A stretch of DNA of 64,000 nucleotides, from NCBI GenBank assembly GCA_040222455.1, contig JAVKDD010000011.1, forward strand, positions 62,001 to 126,000, in the 5' to 3' direction. Origin of the DNA: RHLJ01 sp040222455. GTDB taxonomy: Bacteria > Bacteroidota > Rhodothermia > Balneolales > Balneolaceae. This document shows, piece after piece, positions 17,606 to 24,936 of the stretch (the stretch's first letter is position 1; each line of letters starts with the position of its first letter). A program made the position numbers and the translations under genes. The notes below the pieces were generated by a model. It was not told the DNA's origin and ran no database searches. It saw nothing but the letters and a program-made list of their open reading frames with translations.

Positions 17606-18018
17606 CAGTTCCTATTACCTTTTTTATTTTCATATCTCCCACTAGCAATCACTTTCGTGACATCGTAGTTCCAATTATATAGATAACAGGATGCAAGAAT
17701 ATTTTTTTCATCAATTTGAACAGAAATAACCTCACGTATATACTCATTGGGTTGTTTATACTGATCACCTACACCTTCAAAATGATCAAGAAAAGCAACA
17801 AGTTCTTTATAATTCTGATCTATGCGATAAACTTCTCCATGGACTTTAGTTTGAGAACCAGGCTCATAAATGGCACCTGGATAAGTTCCAATATCTATCA
17901 ATATACCAGGGAAAAAAGCTTCCCCAATTAAAGTGCTGTTTTTACGAATGAATCGTGCTGGGTCGTTGTCATATATGGATTTAAGAAGTCCGTAAACAAA
18001 AATATAGTTGCTTTCCAT
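17605..18018 (-). CDS. Gamma-glutamylcyclotransferase-like (GGCT/AIG2) protein
   Basis: 137 residues from the ATG at 18018; an in-frame TTG at 18048 is possible, but M-E-S-N-Y-I-F-V-Y-G-L-L-K matches the family start. The Y-G-L-L substrate loop, the G-A-I-Y-E core strand, G-E-V-Y-R-I and the acidic catalytic position in L-D-H-F-E-G are visible. Relatives (YtfP/GGCT/GGACT) convert gamma-glutamylamine or gamma-glutamyl dipeptides to 5-oxoproline; bacterial substrates are mostly unknown. It is coupled by a 4-nt overlap to the downstream membrane gene and is divergent from the TetR-led efflux operon. Confidence 0.85.
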   Translation of the reverse strand: MESNYIFVYGLLKSIYDNDPARFIRKNSTLIGEAFFPGILIDIGTYPGAIYEPGSQTKVHGEVYRIDQNYKELVAFLDHFEGVGDQYKQPNEYIREVISVQIDEKNILASCYLYNWNYDVTKVIASGRYENKKGNRN

Positions 18019-18097
18019 AAGATGATTGTTCGTCGGGTATAAGATCAATAATCGGTGAATATGATTTCATAAACAAAGAATTTAATTTTAAAAAAAG

Positions 18098-18145
18098 TAG
18101 TTAACTAAGTAGTTTAACTAAATGGTTGAATTGTTTGGTTGAATT
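18098..18145. promoter_or_regulatory. Candidate TetR operator: paired near-palindromes and direct repeats
   Basis: Just upstream of the TetR gene are two tandem inverted repeats of the same type, tagttaacta (18098-18107) and tagtttaacta (18110-18120). They are followed by a 10-nt direct repeat, tggttgaatt, at 18123-18132 and 18136-18145. Repeated palindromes directly before an autoregulated TetR-type gene are typical operators. Binding is inferred, not shown. Confidence 0.5.
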
Positions 18146-18177
18146 TTGTAAACTTGTTTCGAATTAAAAGCAAAGCA

Positions 18178-18795
18178 ATGCCAGTAGAAAAGGAAACAGA
18201 AGAAAAAATATTTGAAGCTGCCCGTACGGTGTTTCAACAAAGGGGTTTTGATGGGGCACGGATGCAAGAAATTGCCGATATAGCTAAAATTAATAAATCA
18301 ATGCTTCATTACTATTACCGAAATAAGGACAATCTATTTTTTGAAGTGTTCCAGGCTGGGGTAAAAAAAATATTTCCTCAGGTTTTCGAAATCCTCAGTA
18401 GAGAGGTTTCACTGATAGAAAAAACGACGCTTATAGTTGATTTCTATCATTCTGCTTTTAAGGAGAATCCACATTTGCCATCATTCGTGATTTTTGAAAT
18501 GAATCAAAATCCGGAGCGGTTCAGAGCTTTTTTTGAAAATCATAGCTTCGAAATACCGGATGTTTTTTTGCGACAAGTGGAATTAGAAATTGAAGCAGGA
18601 AACATTAAACCTATTAACCCAAAACAGTTTTTAATGAATATCATAAGTATGTGCATGATGCCATTGGTAGCTAGGAATCTGGTTCTAAGTCTTTTTAAAA
18701 TGGATGACGAGCAATATGGTGGTTTTCTTGAAGAACGAAGAGTAATAATCCCTGATTTAATTTTCAAGGGAGCTTCAACTGATAGAGGTGTCTAG
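18178..18795 (+). CDS. TetR/AcrR family regulator of the efflux operon
   Basis: 205 residues from the ATG at 18178; an upstream in-frame start at 18139 would add 13 non-conserved residues. The N-terminal helix-turn-helix is clear: E-K-I-F-E-A-A-R-T-V-F-Q-Q-R-G-F-D-G-A-R-M, then I-A-D-I-A-K-I-N-K-S-M-L-H-Y-Y-Y-R-N-K. The C-terminal ligand-binding domain is helical and unassigned. It begins an operon (2 nt to the TolC-like gene) that matches the plan of E. coli cecR-ybhGFSR, where CecR represses an ABC-2 drug exporter. Derepression by a toxic ligand is therefore the likely logic. Confidence 0.88.
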   Translation: MPVEKETEEKIFEAARTVFQQRGFDGARMQEIADIAKINKSMLHYYYRNKDNLFFEVFQAGVKKIFPQVFEILSREVSLIEKTTLIVDFYHSAFKENPHLPSFVIFEMNQNPERFRAFFENHSFEIPDVFLRQVELEIEAGNIKPINPKQFLMNIISMCMMPLVARNLVLSLFKMDDEQYGGFLEERRVIIPDLIFKGASTDRGV

Positions 18796-18797
18796 CT

Positions 18798-20069
18798 ATG
18801 AGAAAAGGTATTCAGATTTTAATTGTAATTCTATTCTATCAGGTGACTTATGCTCAGGAAATAGTCACTCTGGAATATTGTTACAACAAAATTGAACAGG
18901 AATTCCCAATCGCCCAGAAACTGGAAATTCAAAGAAAAATAACAGATTTGAATATCCGACTGAAGCAAACTGGATTATATCCCGAAATGAAAATAAGTGG
19001 GAGTATGTCTTATCAATCAGAAGTTACCGATCCTTCATTTTTAGGTCCTGCGGCACCGAAGTTCAGTAACGACCACTACACTATTTCATTGGATATAACG
19101 CAGTCTGTTTTTGATGCTGGGAAAACTAAGAAAATGGAAGAAATTGAGCTCATATCAGGGCAAGCCGCACAAGCCGGTTTTCAAATAGAGTTATGGAACA
19201 TCCGTAAACAAATAGATCAGGTATTCTTTGCGATATTACTCCTGCAAAAACAAAAGGAATCAGTTGATTTGTTTCTTAAAGATTTAGATGAGCAATTGCT
19301 GATGGTTTCAACAAAGGTCAAAAACGGTGTTTTGTTGCCAAGTTACGAACGGGTGATAAAAGCAGAGATACTAAAACTGAAACAACAGAAACTTCAGCTA
19401 GAGTCAAATACCAAATCGGGCTATGAAGTGCTTTCACAAATGATTGGTGAAGAGGTTTCTGTTGATAGGCAACTTCATCTGCCTGAAAATAAAGTCGAGT
19501 CATTCGAAATTTCAGAAATTGATGGCAGGCCTGAATTTGAACTATTTGATCACAAAAAAAATGTACTTCATGCCCAATCTGATATTATTAGCTCAGAAAA
19601 ACTTCCTGTTGTATCTGCTTTTGCAAAAGGAGCGTATGGTCGGCCGGGCTTCGATGCATTTAATGATGATCTTCATCTTTATTGGATGGTTGGGTTACGT
19701 GCACAGTGGAGTTTTAGGAACTGGAGAAATTCTGATAAAAAAAATCAAATCATACGGTTGGAGGAAGATAAAATTGATGCTGATGAGGATGCATTTTTAC
19801 GTCAGATAAATTCAGAACTGTTACAAATTGAGTCTACTATTGAGGCATTAAATCAGCAAATAGAACTGGATGAACAACTGGTAGCGTTGCGCGAGGAAAT
19901 TGTAAAAGAGAAACGCAGTCAGCTCAATCAAGGGGTAATTACCTCTACAGAATATGTAATAGAGCTTAATGCCTGGAACAGAGCTCAGCTGAATCTTGAA
20001 ATTCATAAAGTGCAACTTGTAAAGGCTAACTATGAATATCTAACACAAAAAGGAACCTCATGGAATTAA
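18798..20069 (+). CDS. TolC-family outer membrane efflux protein
   Basis: 423 residues. A signal peptide (Y-Q-V-T-Y-A-Q, cleavage near residue 20) is followed by two outer-membrane efflux protein repeats of coiled-coil helices and beta strands (S-G-S-M-S-Y-Q-S, then D-I-T-Q-S-V-F-D-A-G-K; W-M-V-G-L-R-A-Q-W-S-F-R-N-W in the second half). The length fits the family. It would provide the outer-membrane duct for the exporter encoded downstream. The next gene overlaps its 3' end by 10 nt. Confidence 0.9.
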   Translation: MRKGIQILIVILFYQVTYAQEIVTLEYCYNKIEQEFPIAQKLEIQRKITDLNIRLKQTGLYPEMKISGSMSYQSEVTDPSFLGPAAPKFSNDHYTISLDITQSVFDAGKTKKMEEIELISGQAAQAGFQIELWNIRKQIDQVFFAILLLQKQKESVDLFLKDLDEQLLMVSTKVKNGVLLPSYERVIKAEILKLKQQKLQLESNTKSGYEVLSQMIGEEVSVDRQLHLPENKVESFEISEIDGRPEFELFDHKKNVLHAQSDIISSEKLPVVSAFAKGAYGRPGFDAFNDDLHLYWMVGLRAQWSFRNWRNSDKKNQIIRLEEDKIDADEDAFLRQINSELLQIESTIEALNQQIELDEQLVALREEIVKEKRSQLNQGVITSTEYVIELNAWNRAQLNLEIHKVQLVKANYEYLTQKGTSWN

Positions 20070-20944
20070 GAACTTTTGGAATAGGATTGATGATCATTGG
20101 ATTATTTGGAGCTTGCAATCAAAACAAACTTTCAGATGCATATGGTCAATTTGAAGCGGATGAAATCACTATATCGTCTGAAATATCCGGAAAAGTACTT
20201 CAGTTTGAAGCGAAGGAAGGAATTATTTTAGAGGCAAATTCTCAGGTCGGTATCATTGATACAACTATGTTAAGGCTTCAAAAAGAAGAATTGAATGCGG
20301 GGATAGTATCGATTAAAAGCAGAATTGATAACCTGAATGCACAGGCTGAAATAAATAAAGAACAGTTGATTACGGCTGAGAAAGATTTTAAAAGGCTTAG
20401 AAATTTAAAGGATGAGAATGCCGCTACTCAACAACAAATTGATAACGCTGAAGGTCAAATCAATACCTTGAAGAAACAAATTAATTCGGTGCAAATTCAA
20501 AAGCAGTCTGTATTCACTGAAATTGAAACTCTCAAAATCAAAATTGCACAGATTGAGGAACAGATCGATAGGGCAATCATAATAAATCCTGTGAAAGGCA
20601 TGGTTTTAAGTGCATTTGTTGAGCCTTATGAGTTAACAATGCAGGGAAAGCCGCTTTATCAAATAGCCAATACTGAGGAATTGATTCTCAAAGTATATGT
20701 TTCTGGGGCTCAGCTTCCTAGTATAACACTCAATCAACGGGTGGAGGTATTAATTGATGAAGATAAAAACAGTAATCAAATGATGAGCGGTTTCATTAGC
20801 TGGATTTCATCAGAAGCTGAATTCACTCCCAAACTCATACAAACGAAAGAAGAGCGTGTTACACAAATGTACGCCGTAAAAGTTCGGGTTTTAAATCCAG
20901 ATGGAATCATCAAAATTGGTATGCCAGGAGAAGTGAATTTTTAA
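20060..20944 (+). CDS. HlyD/YbhG-type periplasmic adaptor (membrane fusion) lipoprotein
   Basis: 294 residues. An N-terminal lipobox (L-F-G-A-C, Cys about residue 19) anchors it. A biotinyl-lipoyl-like half-motif (S-S-E-I-S-G-K-V) precedes a long coiled-coil hairpin (about 75-175) and the second lipoyl half (I-I-N-P-V-K-G-M-V-L-S), then a beta-barrel domain. This is the normal plan of an MFP that links an inner-membrane ABC transporter to TolC. It overlaps the TolC gene by 10 nt and its stop abuts the next ATG (TAAATG). Confidence 0.9.
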   Translation: MELRTFGIGLMIIGLFGACNQNKLSDAYGQFEADEITISSEISGKVLQFEAKEGIILEANSQVGIIDTTMLRLQKEELNAGIVSIKSRIDNLNAQAEINKEQLITAEKDFKRLRNLKDENAATQQQIDNAEGQINTLKKQINSVQIQKQSVFTEIETLKIKIAQIEEQIDRAIIINPVKGMVLSAFVEPYELTMQGKPLYQIANTEELILKVYVSGAQLPSITLNQRVEVLIDEDKNSNQMMSGFISWISSEAEFTPKLIQTKEERVTQMYAVKVRVLNPDGIIKIGMPGEVNF

Positions 20945-21871
20945 ATGAATCCGGTGGTACAAATATCTGACCTTTCTAAAAGCTTTGGTATAGTTAATGC
21001 ACTGAAAGAAATTTCACTAGAAATCCATGATAATGAGCTTTTCGGATTTATTGGTCCTGATGGAGCAGGTAAAACCACATTATTCAGGATTTTAACTACG
21101 CTTTTGATACCTAACGAAGGTACAGTTAGGGTGATGGGAATGGATGTTGTTTCTGATTACAAAAAAATAAGACCATTATTGGGCTATATGCCCGGCACAT
21201 TCTCTCTATATCAAGATTTGAGTGTAGAAGAAAACATGAAATTTTTTGCATCGGTTTTTGGGACAACGATAGAAGAGAATTATGATTTAGTGAAGCCAAT
21301 TTATCGTCAACTGGAACCCTTTAAAGATCGTTATGCGGGTAATTTGTCGGGTGGGATGAAGCAAAAACTGGCTTTGAGTTGCGCGCTTATTCACAAACCC
21401 AAATTATTGATACTGGATGAACCAACAACTGGAGTAGATGCTGTTTCGAGAAAAGAATTTTGGGAAATGCTTCATTTGCTTAAAGAAGAAGGTATTTCCA
21501 TCATTGCATCAACACCATATATGGATGAAGCAAATCAATGTGATCGTATTGCCCTGATAGATAAAGGATCGGTTCTTAATATCAATACTCCAGATAATGT
21601 GATATCAGGATTTGAAAAACCCTTGTATGGACTCAAACATCCCAATAAATATGCATTGATTAATCACCTTCGCGAATTTCAATATTCTGAATCAGTGCAT
21701 CCATTTGGTGAATTTGTACACTATACCGATAGTCGGGGAAAGATTAATACTAGTGAATTGAAGAATTTTCTGGAAGGCAAAGGATTGAATAAACCTGTTG
21801 TTAAAGAAATAGAGCCCGATATTGAAGATATGTTTATGAGTTTGATGAAGCCGGAGGAAATTCATGTATGA
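20945..21871 (+). CDS. ABC transporter ATPase, first of the split YbhF-like pair
   Basis: 308 residues. Walker A is GPDGAGKTT at 37-45 (the Asp in place of Asn also occurs in the first half of YbhF). The signature L-S-G-G-M-K-Q-K and Walker B L-L-I-L-D-E-P-T-T-G-V-D are intact, with A-S-T-P-Y-M-D-E-A as a variant switch region. Beyond residue 220 there is a C-terminal extension with no clear motif. In E. coli YbhF two such domains are fused in one chain; here they are separate proteins overlapping by 8 nt. It energises drug or metabolite export with the two downstream permeases. Confidence 0.9.
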   Translation: MNPVVQISDLSKSFGIVNALKEISLEIHDNELFGFIGPDGAGKTTLFRILTTLLIPNEGTVRVMGMDVVSDYKKIRPLLGYMPGTFSLYQDLSVEENMKFFASVFGTTIEENYDLVKPIYRQLEPFKDRYAGNLSGGMKQKLALSCALIHKPKLLILDEPTTGVDAVSRKEFWEMLHLLKEEGISIIASTPYMDEANQCDRIALIDKGSVLNINTPDNVISGFEKPLYGLKHPNKYALINHLREFQYSESVHPFGEFVHYTDSRGKINTSELKNFLEGKGLNKPVVKEIEPDIEDMFMSLMKPEEIHV

Positions 21872-22607
21872 CTTCGCAATACAAACTAACGAGCTTAGTC
21901 GCACTTTTGGAGATTTTACTGCAGTTGATAGAATAACATTTGATGTAAAGCAGGGAGAGATATTTGGCTTTCTTGGAGCGAATGGAGCAGGTAAAACAAC
22001 CGCGATGAAAATGCTTACGGGCTTGTTGACACCAACATCAGGTGAAGCCAGAGTTTCAGGACTGGATGTGTTCAAAGAAGCCGAGGAAATAAAGCAAAAT
22101 ATCGGTTATATGAGTCAAAAATTCTCACTTTATGATGATCTGACTCCTGAAGAGAATATTGAGTTTTACGGAGGTGTTTACGGGCTGAAAGGCCAAGAAT
22201 TAAATCATAAGAAAGAAGAATTAATTCACTCGGTTGGATTAGAGAAGTTTCGCAAAAAGTTAGTTCGCTCATTACCACTTGGTTGGAAACAAAAACTGGC
22301 ATTTTCTATTTCCATTATTCATAACCCAAAAATTGTATTTCTTGATGAACCCACCGGGGGTGTCGATCCGGTTACAAGACGCCAATTCTGGGAAAAGATT
22401 TATGAAGTTTCAAATCAGGGAATTACCGTGTTTGTTACTACTCATTATATGGATGAAGCTGAGTACTGTGACCGTGTTTCTATTATGGTGGATGGAAGAA
22501 TTGAGGCACTCGATTCTCCAGATGAACTCAAACGAACATTCAATGCCAAGTCTATTGAAGAGATATTTATTCAATTGGCGCGTTCAGCTGAAAGAGGAGA
22601 AGAATGA
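21864..22607 (+). CDS. ABC transporter ATPase, second of the split YbhF-like pair
   Basis: 247 residues. Walker A is GANGAGKTT at 38-46, Walker B reads I-V-F-L-D-E-P-T-G-G-V-D and the H-loop is T-T-H-Y-M-D-E-A. The usual L-S-G-G-Q signature is replaced by L-P-L-G-W-K-Q-K, as in the second half of YbhF/YhiH. The pair therefore probably forms a heterodimer with one canonical and one modified signature. It overlaps both neighbours (8 nt upstream, 4 nt downstream), implying coupled translation. Confidence 0.9.
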   Translation: MYDFAIQTNELSRTFGDFTAVDRITFDVKQGEIFGFLGANGAGKTTAMKMLTGLLTPTSGEARVSGLDVFKEAEEIKQNIGYMSQKFSLYDDLTPEENIEFYGGVYGLKGQELNHKKEELIHSVGLEKFRKKLVRSLPLGWKQKLAFSISIIHNPKIVFLDEPTGGVDPVTRRQFWEKIYEVSNQGITVFVTTHYMDEAEYCDRVSIMVDGRIEALDSPDELKRTFNAKSIEEIFIQLARSAERGEE

Positions 22608-23713
22608 ATTCATTTAATGGATTTGTAGTCAAAGAATTCAAACAGATTTTTCGAGACAAACGGACTCTGGTGGTTTTATTTGGTATGCCCATAATCATGC
22701 TGATTTTGTTTGGATTTGCGATTAGAAATGAGGTCAAAAACGTTAAAATTGGAGTTTTAGATTTATCCAAGGATGCAGTTACCCGAGAACTTACGCAGAA
22801 ATTGGCATCGTCCGAGGCATTCGAATTCAGTGTGTATTTATCCACTTATGATGAAGTGGAGGAGGTTTTCAAAGCTGGAGAGATTAAAGAAATAATAGTA
22901 TTTGAACCCAATTTTTCAGAAAAACTGACGCTAGAAGGGATTGCAAATGTCCAGGTTATAACAGATGCAACAGACCCTAATCTGTCAAACATTGTACAAT
23001 CGTATACTGGAGCAATAATTAGAGATTATATTCAGGAGTTGAATTATCAGGGCACAACTTTACAACAAGGAATTCAGCCTACTATAAAGATGATGTATAA
23101 TCCAGAACTGAAAAGTGTGAACCTTTTTGTTCCTGGATTAATAGCAGTGATTTTAATGCTGATTTCTGCACTTATGACATCGATCTCAATCACCAGAGAA
23201 AAAGAAATGGGTAATATGGAAATACTACTGGTTTCGCCTCTCAAGCCCATACATATAATCATTGGTAAAGTATTACCATATCTGGTGCTTTCAGTAATAA
23301 ATGTTATTACCATTCTGATACTCGCTCATTTCATTTTTGAGGTGCCATTCCGGGGTAGCTATATTCTGTTTTTTATCGAAGCTATTATTTTTATTCTGAC
23401 CGCCCTAGCTCTTGGAGTTTTTATTTCATCTGTTGCTAACAATCAGCAAACAGCTATGATGGTATCACTTGCCGGACTTTTACTTCCAACGGTGCTGCTT
23501 TCAGGTTTTATATTTCCTGTTGAAAGCATGCCTTACCCACTTCAGATGGTGAGCCATATTATTCCGGCTAAATGGTTTTTAATAGTGGTAAGAAGCATCA
23601 TGCTGAAAGGCTCGGGGATCGAAATATTATGGATGGAAACTCTCATTCTGTTTGGTATTGCTCTATTTTTTATGGCGCTTAGCATGAAAAAATTTAATGT
23701 GAGGTTGCAATGA
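22604..23713 (+). CDS. ABC-2 type permease (YbhS-like)
   Basis: 369 residues. An N-terminal transmembrane helix (about 24-42) precedes a large periplasmic domain (43-175) and then five hydrophobic helices (about 178-200, 225-247, 255-280, 285-305 and 342-362). The block T-S-I-S-I-T-R-E-K-E-M-G-N-M-E, with L-V-S-P-L just after it, is the ABC-2/YhhJ hallmark. It forms the membrane pore with the next permease, driven by the two ATPases. ATG overlaps the preceding stop by 4 nt. Confidence 0.9.
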   Translation: MNSFNGFVVKEFKQIFRDKRTLVVLFGMPIIMLILFGFAIRNEVKNVKIGVLDLSKDAVTRELTQKLASSEAFEFSVYLSTYDEVEEVFKAGEIKEIIVFEPNFSEKLTLEGIANVQVITDATDPNLSNIVQSYTGAIIRDYIQELNYQGTTLQQGIQPTIKMMYNPELKSVNLFVPGLIAVILMLISALMTSISITREKEMGNMEILLVSPLKPIHIIIGKVLPYLVLSVINVITILILAHFIFEVPFRGSYILFFIEAIIFILTALALGVFISSVANNQQTAMMVSLAGLLLPTVLLSGFIFPVESMPYPLQMVSHIIPAKWFLIVVRSIMLKGSGIEILWMETLILFGIALFFMALSMKKFNVRLQ

Positions 23714-24840
23714 GTACGATTCGCTTTTTACTTAGAAAAGAGTTCCTACAGATTTTTCGAAATAAATCAATGCTACCTATTCTTTTTGTGATGCCAGTTA
23801 TTCAACTACTCATACTTTCTTTTGCTGCTACGTACGAGTTAAAGGAAGTTAGTTTTACTCTGGTGGACATGGACCGAAGCATTGCCTCTCAACAACTGAT
23901 CTCACGAATGCAGGCAACTGGTTATTTTAATCTTATAGAGGAATACACTTCAACAGAACATGCTATTCAGGAAATGGATAAAGGATCTGCAAAGCTGATT
24001 ATTATAATTCCTAACAATTTTAGTGAACGTCTTAAAACAGGAGACAAATCAGAAATTCAGTTAATTATTGATGCGGTTGACGGAAGCACAGCAGGTCTTA
24101 TTCAATCTTATGCATCTTCTATTATTGCAGATTTTAGCAGAGATATAGTTACAAAAACGAATATTGAGACTGCTTCATTTGAGAGGGTTTCATTAAAGTC
24201 AATTAACTTGATCCCTGTAAACTGGTATAACCCACAACTTGATTACATTACGTATATGGTACCGGGTATTTTAGTGGTTTTGGTTTCAATGATCGGTTTA
24301 TTTTTGTCAGGGATGAACATTGTTAGAGAACGGGAAATCGGAACTATCGAGCAGTTAAACGTAACTCCTATTTCAAAATCCCAGTTCATGATAGGTAAAT
24401 TGGTTCCATTTTGGATTATTGGGATGTTCGATTTGTTGGTTGGATTAGCACTTGCAAGATTTGGCTTTGGAATTCCATTTTTGGGAAACTTATTTACCAT
24501 ACTTATAATCGCCGGAATTTATATGGTTCTGATTCAGGCTCTTGGACTTTTCATATCTACCATTACTGATACACAACAACAGGCAATGTTCATCGCTTGG
24601 TTCATAATGGTCGTTTTTATTTTAATGGGTGGATTATTTACTCCTATTGAAAGTATGCCAGGGTGGGCTCAGGATTTAACTCTTGGTAATCCGATAGCTT
24701 ATTTTATAAAAATTATGCGGATGGTATTATTAAAAGGTGCTGGCTGGAAAGAAGTGTATGTGTTAGTTCTTATTCTAGGATCTATGGCAATTGGTTTATT
24801 GGGTATTTCAATCAATAGATATCAGAAAACCGTCAAATAA
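23710..24840 (+). CDS. ABC-2 type permease (YbhR-like)
   Basis: 376 residues with the same plan as its upstream partner: an N-terminal helix, a periplasmic domain (about 45-175) and five C-terminal helices. The marker block M-N-I-V-R-E-R-E-I-G-T-I-E-Q-L-N-V-T-P is present. It overlaps the first permease gene by 4 nt and closes the operon; the next gene starts 96 nt later and belongs to another family. The two permeases are paralogous and expected to heterodimerise. Confidence 0.9.
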   Translation: MSTIRFLLRKEFLQIFRNKSMLPILFVMPVIQLLILSFAATYELKEVSFTLVDMDRSIASQQLISRMQATGYFNLIEEYTSTEHAIQEMDKGSAKLIIIIPNNFSERLKTGDKSEIQLIIDAVDGSTAGLIQSYASSIIADFSRDIVTKTNIETASFERVSLKSINLIPVNWYNPQLDYITYMVPGILVVLVSMIGLFLSGMNIVREREIGTIEQLNVTPISKSQFMIGKLVPFWIIGMFDLLVGLALARFGFGIPFLGNLFTILIIAGIYMVLIQALGLFISTITDTQQQAMFIAWFIMVVFILMGGLFTPIESMPGWAQDLTLGNPIAYFIKIMRMVLLKGAGWKEVYVLVLILGSMAIGLLGISINRYQKTVK

Positions 24841-24936
24841 TTTCTTTTTTGTAAATTTAGCAGGGCCAAAAACCGTCTTTTCTCAGGCATCTAATAATTT
24901 CTTATAGTAGTTTCCTGAAAACTTCTAGTTGGAAAT

